The notes below the pieces were generated by a model. The model ran no database searches. It had not been told where the DNA came from and worked only from the letters and a program-made list of their open reading frames with translations. Source: an uncultured Lacibacter sp. (GTDB lineage: Bacteria; Bacteroidota; Bacteroidia; Chitinophagales; Chitinophagaceae). Taken from it: a DNA stretch of 20,354 bases. Of this stretch, positions 15,597-20,354 are shown piece by piece (the stretch's first letter is position 1; each line of letters opens with the position of its first letter). A program made the position numbers and the translations under genes. The stretch is taken from NCBI RefSeq assembly GCF_946479605.1, contig NZ_CAMLGT010000037.1:1-20354 (forward strand), in the 5' to 3' direction.

Positions 15597-16709
15597 TTAT
15601 ACACCATTCAAAAACTCTCCACCAATATAATCAACAACTGCTGAAAGGTTTTTTGTTTCTTCATATATCTTCAATTGCCTGTCGGCACCTGTTCCGTTAT
15701 TCATCATAATCGGAATATAGTTGATGGCATGACGGCAGCCAAGCTCATCTACTACATCATCCACAAAGTCGAGTAATTCATAAATGAGTGCACGGGTGTT
15801 TGTTTCTTCTTCTTTTCCAAAATCAATTAAATAGCCGTCAATGCCGTAGCGACTTGCACGCCATTTGTTTTCATTAATAAGTGCACGCTGGTATTGAATA
15901 AAGTTCATGTTCTGGTTACGCAGCTTGTACAACTTTGCAGTAATGGCCTGGAACAACGCAGTAATGGCGATTGTTTCCATAACCGTCATTGGCACATCGC
16001 AAATGCGGAACTCAATGGTGTTGAAGAATGGATGAACCCTTAGATCCCACCATATCTTTTTTGCGTTGTCAATACAGTTTGTTTTAATCAGCAATGCCAC
16101 ATAGTTTTCGTACGCTTCAATGCTGTCGAACGATTCTGGTATGCCTGTACGTGGAAATTTGTCAAATACTTTTGTACGGAATGATTTGTAACCCGTCATT
16201 CTTCCTTCCCAGAAAGGCGAATTGGTGCTGAGTGCATATACATGTGGCAGGAAATATCTTGCACTGTTTGCAAGATGAATGGCCATTTTCCTGTTTTCCA
16301 TTCCAACATGTACATGCAAACCAAAAATGAGATTGCTCCGTGCCGCTTCCTGCAGTTCATTTACAATTTGGTTATAGCGTACATGATCGGTTATTAATTG
16401 ATCCTGCCAATGGCTGAAAGGATGTGTGCCACTTGCACCAACAGAAAGACCAATGCCGCCTGCAATATCATGAATGGTTTTTCGCAGCAGACCCACATCT
16501 TTGTATGCTTCATCTACATTGCAGCAAATATCTGTCCCTACTTCTACTACAGCCTGGTGCATTTCTGCTTTTACTTTGTCTTTAATTACTTTTTGACCTT
16601 CGGTTACAATTTTTTGTTCATGACTTTTTAACTCCCTTGTGTTGGGATCAAAAACCATGTACTCTTCTTCCACACCAAGCGTAAACTGTTTGTAATTGAT
16701 GTTTGCCAT
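15597..16709 (-). CDS. Carboxylate-amine ligase, glutamate-cysteine ligase family 2 (GCS2/YbdK type)
   Basis: This cytoplasmic enzyme of 370 residues is about the usual YbdK length. FTLGVEEEYMVFDP (9-22) has the family's acidic metal-binding strand. VGASGTHPF (90-98), FGLHVHVG (129-136), SPFWEGRMTGYKSFR (164-178), WWDLRVHPFFNTIEFRICDV (220-239) and NKWRASRYG (281-289) are all standard GCS2 blocks. Family members form an amide between a carboxylate, often the gamma-carboxyl of glutamate, and an amine with ATP. The E. coli homologue has weak glutamate-cysteine ligase activity and its real substrate is unclear. It lies 33 bp after the RimK-like ATP-grasp gene on the same strand, so the two are co-transcribed. 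All recognisable motifs are intact. Confidence 0.92.
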   Translation of the reverse strand: MANINYKQFTLGVEEEYMVFDPNTRELKSHEQKIVTEGQKVIKDKVKAEMHQAVVEVGTDICCNVDEAYKDVGLLRKTIHDIAGGIGLSVGASGTHPFSHWQDQLITDHVRYNQIVNELQEAARSNLIFGLHVHVGMENRKMAIHLANSARYFLPHVYALSTNSPFWEGRMTGYKSFRTKVFDKFPRTGIPESFDSIEAYENYVALLIKTNCIDNAKKIWWDLRVHPFFNTIEFRICDVPMTVMETIAITALFQAITAKLYKLRNQNMNFIQYQRALINENKWRASRYGIDGYLIDFGKEEETNTRALIYELLDFVDDVVDELGCRHAINYIPIMMNNGTGADRQLKIYEETKNLSAVVDYIGGEFLNGV

Positions 16710-16742
16710 GTACTTACTTCGCTTAATCGTTAATTGTGATTC

Positions 16743-17696
16743 TTAAAAAAGAGGCTGTTTGTTTGCCCCACGTTTTACATATTCACCCCAGGTTAAATTA
16801 TCTGCACCATCTTTCTGTTCCAATGCACGTTCAATGGCATAGCTGGCAGCCGCTTCAACTACCCAGTCAAAATTCTCCTGTCCCACACTGGCAAGATCTG
16901 CATCTGGTGCGGGGTTACAGAAGTCAATAGCATACGGGACACCATCTCTCAAAGCAAGTTCTACTGTATTAAAATCGTAGCCTAGATAATTGTTGATGCG
17001 TAAAACAATATCGGTCATCATCTGTAACTTTTCTTCCGATGGTTTAAAATCGGCTACATAACGCAGGTGATGCGGGTTGCGTGGCTCGTAACTCATGATG
17101 CGTACATGCTTCCGGCCAATACAATAACAACGGTAATATTCTTCAAAAACAATTTCTTCCTGCAACAGCATTACCAGCTGACCAGTTTCAGCATGCTTCT
17201 CAAAAAACTCATCTGCATTACGCAGCTTGTACACGTTCTTCCAGCCGCCACCGGCAAAAGGTTTCATGTATGCCGGGAAACCAATATAGCTGAACATGCC
17301 TTCCCAATCCATGGGATAGGCAAGGTTGCTGAACGATTCATCACTGGTATCGTCCGGCCTGTCTTTCGATGGAAGAATAACAGTTTTGGGAACAGGTACA
17401 TTGATCTTTGTAGCAAGACAGTTATTGAAAAATTTATCATCGGCACTCCACCAAAATGGATTATTAATAACAGCTGTTCCTGTAATGGCTTCGTTTTTCA
17501 GATAAGCTCTGTAATGCGGAACATCCTGCGAAATACGATCAACAATCACAGCATATCCATTGCTTTGGCCTTGTACTACTTTGTCGATACGCACCGGTTC
17601 GGCAACTATGCCCGAAATATTTTTACTGTTGATCCTTTCTACAAACGCTGTGGGGAATGAACGTTCTTTACCGTGCAGGATGCCGATCTTTTTCAT
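16743..17696 (-). CDS. RimK-like ATP-grasp ligase
   Basis: This soluble cytoplasmic protein of 317 residues is a likely carboxylate-amine ligase using ATP. The N-terminal Rossmann-like part starts MKKIGILHGKERSFP. NNPFWWSADDKFFNNCLA (78-95) leads into the ATP-grasp domain. YMKPFAGGGWKNVYKL (143-158) gives the ATP lysine K145 and Gly-rich loop. LLQEEIVFEEYYRCYCIGR (177-195) holds the hinge. DFNTVELALRDGVPYAIDFC (241-260) with NPAPD (261-265) supplies the Mg-binding acidic residues and Asn (D258, N261). A longer frame begins at 17804, but its 36 extra residues look non-coding and MKKIGILHG is a normal start. It is first in a two-gene unit with the GCS2 ligase and is divergent from the esterase gene across about 143 bp. 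The substrate is unknown. Confidence 0.85.
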   Translation of the reverse strand: MKKIGILHGKERSFPTAFVERINSKNISGIVAEPVRIDKVVQGQSNGYAVIVDRISQDVPHYRAYLKNEAITGTAVINNPFWWSADDKFFNNCLATKINVPVPKTVILPSKDRPDDTSDESFSNLAYPMDWEGMFSYIGFPAYMKPFAGGGWKNVYKLRNADEFFEKHAETGQLVMLLQEEIVFEEYYRCYCIGRKHVRIMSYEPRNPHHLRYVADFKPSEEKLQMMTDIVLRINNYLGYDFNTVELALRDGVPYAIDFCNPAPDADLASVGQENFDWVVEAAASYAIERALEQKDGADNLTWGEYVKRGANKQPLF

Positions 17697-17826
17697 AATG
17701 AATGTATTTAATAAGGTGAAGTCATCATAAAAGGGTTGATGAAACGATCCAAATGACTGCATTAATATAGCACACAATTCTGTAACAATAACGGGCTGCT
17801 GCAAAATAATTTCAGGATCGTTTCCT

Positions 17827-17834
17827 TATTTTTG
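17827..17834 (+). promoter_or_regulatory. Perfect -7 element just before the esterase gene
   Basis: TATTTTTG matches TAnnTTTG exactly and ends 5 bases before the ATG at 17840. No good -33 box is seen 19 bases upstream. If active, the mRNA would begin at about the first ATG, so translation would be leaderless or would start at the in-frame ATG at 17855. Confidence 0.4.
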
Positions 17835-17839
17835 GCCTT

Positions 17840-18646
17840 ATGCTGAAGGAGAAAATGAAGCACTTGTTGTTTGAGTCTGTGGTGTTGCAATCAGAGTTGC
17901 TTGAGCGTGATGTAAAAGTTGATCTGTACCTGCCATCTGCTGTAGAGAACCCTGCTGAAATGAGTTTGCTGCTTATTAATGACGGCCAGGATCTGCCCAA
18001 AATGCCTTTCACCGAATTACTCGATGAGCTGTATGAACAGCAAAAAATACAACCACTGTTTTGTGTAGGTATTCATTGTGGTCCCGATCGGAAAATGGAA
18101 TATGGAATTGCCAGCCAGGCCGATTATCTTGGTCGGGGTGCAAAAGCTGCAGCTTATACTTCTTTTGTGTTTGATGAGTTGTTACCTTTTTTACGTAAGG
18201 AATATCATGTGCCTCAGTTCAAAGAAAAATCATTTGCAGGGTTTTCATTAGGCGGTTTAATGGCATTGGATATTGTATGGAATCATTCCCACGAGTTTAG
18301 AAAAGTGGGTGTGTTCTCCGGTTCATTATGGTGGCGACAAAAAGCATATGAAGATGGGTACAGCGATGAGGCAGACCGTATCATGCATAACCAGGTTAAA
18401 AACAGCGAAGCGGCTTCCTGGCTTCAGTTCTTCTTTCAAACAGGTTTGCTGGACGAAAAACTTGACAGGAATAATAACGGCATTATTGATTCCATTGATG
18501 ATGCACTTGATTTGATTGCTGAACTGAAAAAGAAAGGTTACACCGAAGAGGTGATCCGTTATCTTGAACTGGAAGACGGTACACATGATGTAGCAACATG
18601 GGCAAAAGCGTTTCCTGTTTTTTTAGAGTGGGGATGGGGTAAATAA
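17840..18646 (+). CDS. Alpha/beta-hydrolase, putative esterase (esterase D/enterochelin-esterase-like) with an EF-hand-like loop
   Basis: This is a cytoplasmic hydrolase of 268 residues without a signal peptide. A beta-strand-rich N-terminus (VKVDLYLP, 26-32) and LLINDGQDLP (44-53) lead to the nucleophile elbow FAGFSLGGLMALD (132-144) with S136. GTHDVATW (247-254) offers the likely catalytic H249. DRNNNGIIDSID (209-220) fits a calcium-binding EF-hand/dockerin-type loop, inserted before the last helices; its Ca-binding is unproven. The family cleaves esters and sometimes amides of small acyl or peptide compounds. It is divergent from the ATP-grasp/GCS2 pair, so it may process or release their product. 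The start is either 17840 or the in-frame ATG at 17855 (MKHLLFESV). The following terminator ends the unit. Confidence 0.8.
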   Translation: MLKEKMKHLLFESVVLQSELLERDVKVDLYLPSAVENPAEMSLLLINDGQDLPKMPFTELLDELYEQQKIQPLFCVGIHCGPDRKMEYGIASQADYLGRGAKAAAYTSFVFDELLPFLRKEYHVPQFKEKSFAGFSLGGLMALDIVWNHSHEFRKVGVFSGSLWWRQKAYEDGYSDEADRIMHNQVKNSEAASWLQFFFQTGLLDEKLDRNNNGIIDSIDDALDLIAELKKKGYTEEVIRYLELEDGTHDVATWAKAFPVFLEWGWGK

Positions 18647-18664
18647 ACAGACTTATAGTGATAT

Positions 18665-18696
18665 AAAAAAAGTCCCGAAGTAATTCGGGACTTTTT
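18665..18696. terminator. Bidirectional rho-independent terminator
   Basis: AAAAAGTCCCGAA (18667-18679) and TTCGGGACTTTTT (18684-18696) form a perfect 13-bp stem with a GTAA loop. A's and T's on either side let it serve both the esterase gene and the convergent receptor gene. Confidence 0.9.
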
Positions 18697-18716
18697 ATGT
18701 TTTATGCGAATGCTAA

Positions 18717-20354
18717 TTAAAAGAAGTAGCGTAAGCCAACCTGCATACCCCATGTGCTGGATACAGTAGGATTTGTTTCAAAAGTCTTCGCAGGCTTTTG
18801 ACTGCTTACTGTATTCATTGCATATTGCGGAACACCACCTGCTGTATTTGATACCCAACGTAAAATACGGGCATTTGAATAAACCTGGCGATATCTGTTA
18901 CCCCAATTGCGGTTAAGCATGTTGGTAAAGTTCAGAACGTCAACACTTAATTGCAATGTGTGCTTTTTGCCTCCAGCTTTCAATGAGAAATCCTGTAACA
19001 AACGGGCATCAATTGTGTGTACCCAAGGGAACAAACCACCGTTTTGTTCAGTATAAGTTCCTTTACGTTTGCGGAGATATTTATCCTGTTCAACATAAGC
19101 CCAGAATGCATCAGCATCTGCAATACCTGCCGTTGTAGCAGGGAAGAAAATAGCAGCTTCCTGTCTGTCTTTTGGTACATACATCAAATCGTTAGTAGCA
19201 CCATCGTTGTTCATGTCGTTGCTGTAAATATAAGAGAAGCGACCTGTTGCAGAACCTTCATAGAACAATGAAACTGTTGTTGCAAGGGATTTGTTCAAGT
19301 ATTCAAAACGCTTAGATACAACAGCTGTAATTCTGTGCGGAATTGAATATTGAGATACGGAAGGATTGAGCAGGTTGTTATTGCCTCTGTAGTTTGCGAG
19401 GTTACTCCATGCAGAAGCAGCCTGCGAACCAGGGTTGCCGGATACATCAAGTGAGTAGTTAAAGCTGTAAGAGATCTGACCATAGAATCCTTTTGTGAAT
19501 CCTTTTGTTAACAATGCAGAATAGCTGAAGCTACCACCCTTCTTTGTATTTGACAATACCATTGCTTCACGAATGCTTCCATCAATAGATCTTGAGGCTG
19601 AAGAACTGTATCTTGGACGTGAATCAGGACCAGTAAATGATGCATTAGGCGTTGCCATGTTTGCATTATACTGAAGAATTGCATTGATGTCTTTTGAAAA
19701 GATAGCTTCCATTGTTAAGGTCATGTTCCAAGGGAGTTTCTTATCAAAAGCAATAGAGTTTCTCCAGATCTGCGGGAATACAAAGTTCTTATCAACAACT
19801 GCCAGTGATGCACCTGAAGGTAATGTGGCTGTTGATTGAGGGAATGTGTTACGGTAAGCGTTAGGATCGGGGTTGAAGAGGTATGAAGCAGCTGCAGAAC
19901 CAACACGTTCAACTGTTGCCTGTAAGGCGTAGCTGTTTGTAGGTTGGTTGGTGTACCATACAAATGGTAAACGGCCAGTAAAGATACCAGAACCACCACG
20001 GATAATCAGATCACGATTACCTTGAATATCCCAGTTAAAACCAATACGTGGCGACCACATCATTTTGCTTTTTGGCCAGCTGCCTACATCAAATGTCATA
20101 GGAGCTCCTGAAAGGTCTCTGAATGTTTTGGTTCTGATCGTTGGGTTATCAATGGGGTTTTCGAGGTAGATCGCCTGATCGAAACGAACACCAGCCAATA
20201 ATTTGAAGCGATCAGTTATTTTGATTTCATCCTGTACATATGCTGCAAGCTGACCAAATTCCAGGTCCGCAATCGGATCAGTTCCATTATAACCATATGT
20301 GAGTGCAAACGCATTTGGAGCTGCACCGGTTAAAAAGTCGTTTACAGAGTTGAA
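18717..20354 (-). CDS. TonB-dependent receptor, Oar-like (C-terminal part; start outside window)
   Basis: The frame is open from the right edge to the stop at 18717, giving the last 545 residues of an outer-membrane receptor. The missing part should hold the signal peptide, the carboxypeptidase-regulatory domain and most of the plug. Seen here is barrel sequence: LAAYVQDEIKITDRFKLLAG (residues 36-55 of the fragment), WSPRIGFNWDI, RGGSGIFTGRLPFVWYTNQP and VLNFTNMLNRNWGNRY. It closes with GMQVGLRYFF, a typical aromatic end for barrel assembly. These blocks are common in the roughly 1000-residue Oar-like receptors of Bacteroidota. An apparent TTG start at 20198 is inside the coding frame and not real. 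The ligand is unknown and no SusD-like gene is visible in the window. Confidence 0.87.
   Translation of the reverse strand, partial: FNSVNDFLTGAAPNAFALTYGYNGTDPIADLEFGQLAAYVQDEIKITDRFKLLAGVRFDQAIYLENPIDNPTIRTKTFRDLSGAPMTFDVGSWPKSKMMWSPRIGFNWDIQGNRDLIIRGGSGIFTGRLPFVWYTNQPTNSYALQATVERVGSAAASYLFNPDPNAYRNTFPQSTATLPSGASLAVVDKNFVFPQIWRNSIAFDKKLPWNMTLTMEAIFSKDINAILQYNANMATPNASFTGPDSRPRYSSSASRSIDGSIREAMVLSNTKKGGSFSYSALLTKGFTKGFYGQISYSFNYSLDVSGNPGSQAASAWSNLANYRGNNNLLNPSVSQYSIPHRITAVVSKRFEYLNKSLATTVSLFYEGSATGRFSYIYSNDMNNDGATNDLMYVPKDRQEAAIFFPATTAGIADADAFWAYVEQDKYLRKRKGTYTEQNGGLFPWVHTIDARLLQDFSLKAGGKKHTLQLSVDVLNFTNMLNRNWGNRYRQVYSNARILRWVSNTAGGVPQYAMNTVSSQKPAKTFETNPTVSSTWGMQVGLRYFF

Noticed and set aside
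17697..17804. N-terminal extension of the RimK-like ATP-grasp protein by 36 residues
   Set aside because: The extension falls in the divergent promoter region, and MKKIGILHG is a normal fold start.

Overview
The window reads as ordinary chromosomal DNA of a Bacteroidota bacterium, probably of the Chitinophagaceae or a near relative. The reasons are the protein families present (GLPGLI protein, CarboxypepD_reg-like/TonB-dependent beta-barrel proteins, an SLC45-type sugar MFS protein), moderate-to-low GC, little use of Shine-Dalgarno sequences, and several matches to the Bacteroidota -33/-7 promoter (TTTG-N19-TAnnTTTG). No tRNA, rRNA, CRISPR array, insertion sequence or phage gene was seen. No gene-free stretch exceeds about 175 bp.

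Region 1 (1-6530) is a storage-polysaccharide and maltodextrin locus. The 5' end of a FucP-type sugar transporter lies at the left edge and is divergent from glgA (glycogen synthase) and glgC (ADP-glucose pyrophosphorylase). These are followed by an SLC45/GPH-like sugar transporter and, 1 bp later, a secreted GH13 cyclomaltodextrinase/neopullulanase-like enzyme. Likely logic: the periplasmic enzyme cuts maltodextrins, the transporter imports the products, and GlgC/GlgA store the glucose. A hairpin pair between glgC and the transporter could separate expression of the two halves. glgB (branching enzyme) lies apart at 10256-12205.

Region 2 (6540-10081, minus strand) is a two-gene unit: an outer-membrane beta-barrel/TonB-dependent-like protein and a small GLPGLI-family protein. 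It sits between the two glycogen parts and ends against the glg operon at a strong shared terminator.

Region 3 (12309-13340) is a secreted TPR protein with its own promoter and terminator.

Region 4 (13458-18646) is the most interesting part. A class I glutamine-amidotransferase-like protein and a divergent, probably circularly permuted ATP-grasp-like protein are on the plus strand. They converge on a GCS2/YbdK carboxylate-amine ligase and a RimK-like ATP-grasp ligase on the minus strand. A cytoplasmic alpha/beta-hydrolase esterase with an EF-hand-like loop is divergent from the last of these. Three ATP-dependent amide-bond enzymes, an amidotransferase/hydrolase and an esterase in 5.2 kb, none with a signal peptide, look like a pathway for a small peptide-like or amino-acid-conjugate metabolite whose product is unknown.

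Region 5 (18717-20354, minus) is the C-terminal part of an Oar-like TonB-dependent receptor that runs off the right edge.
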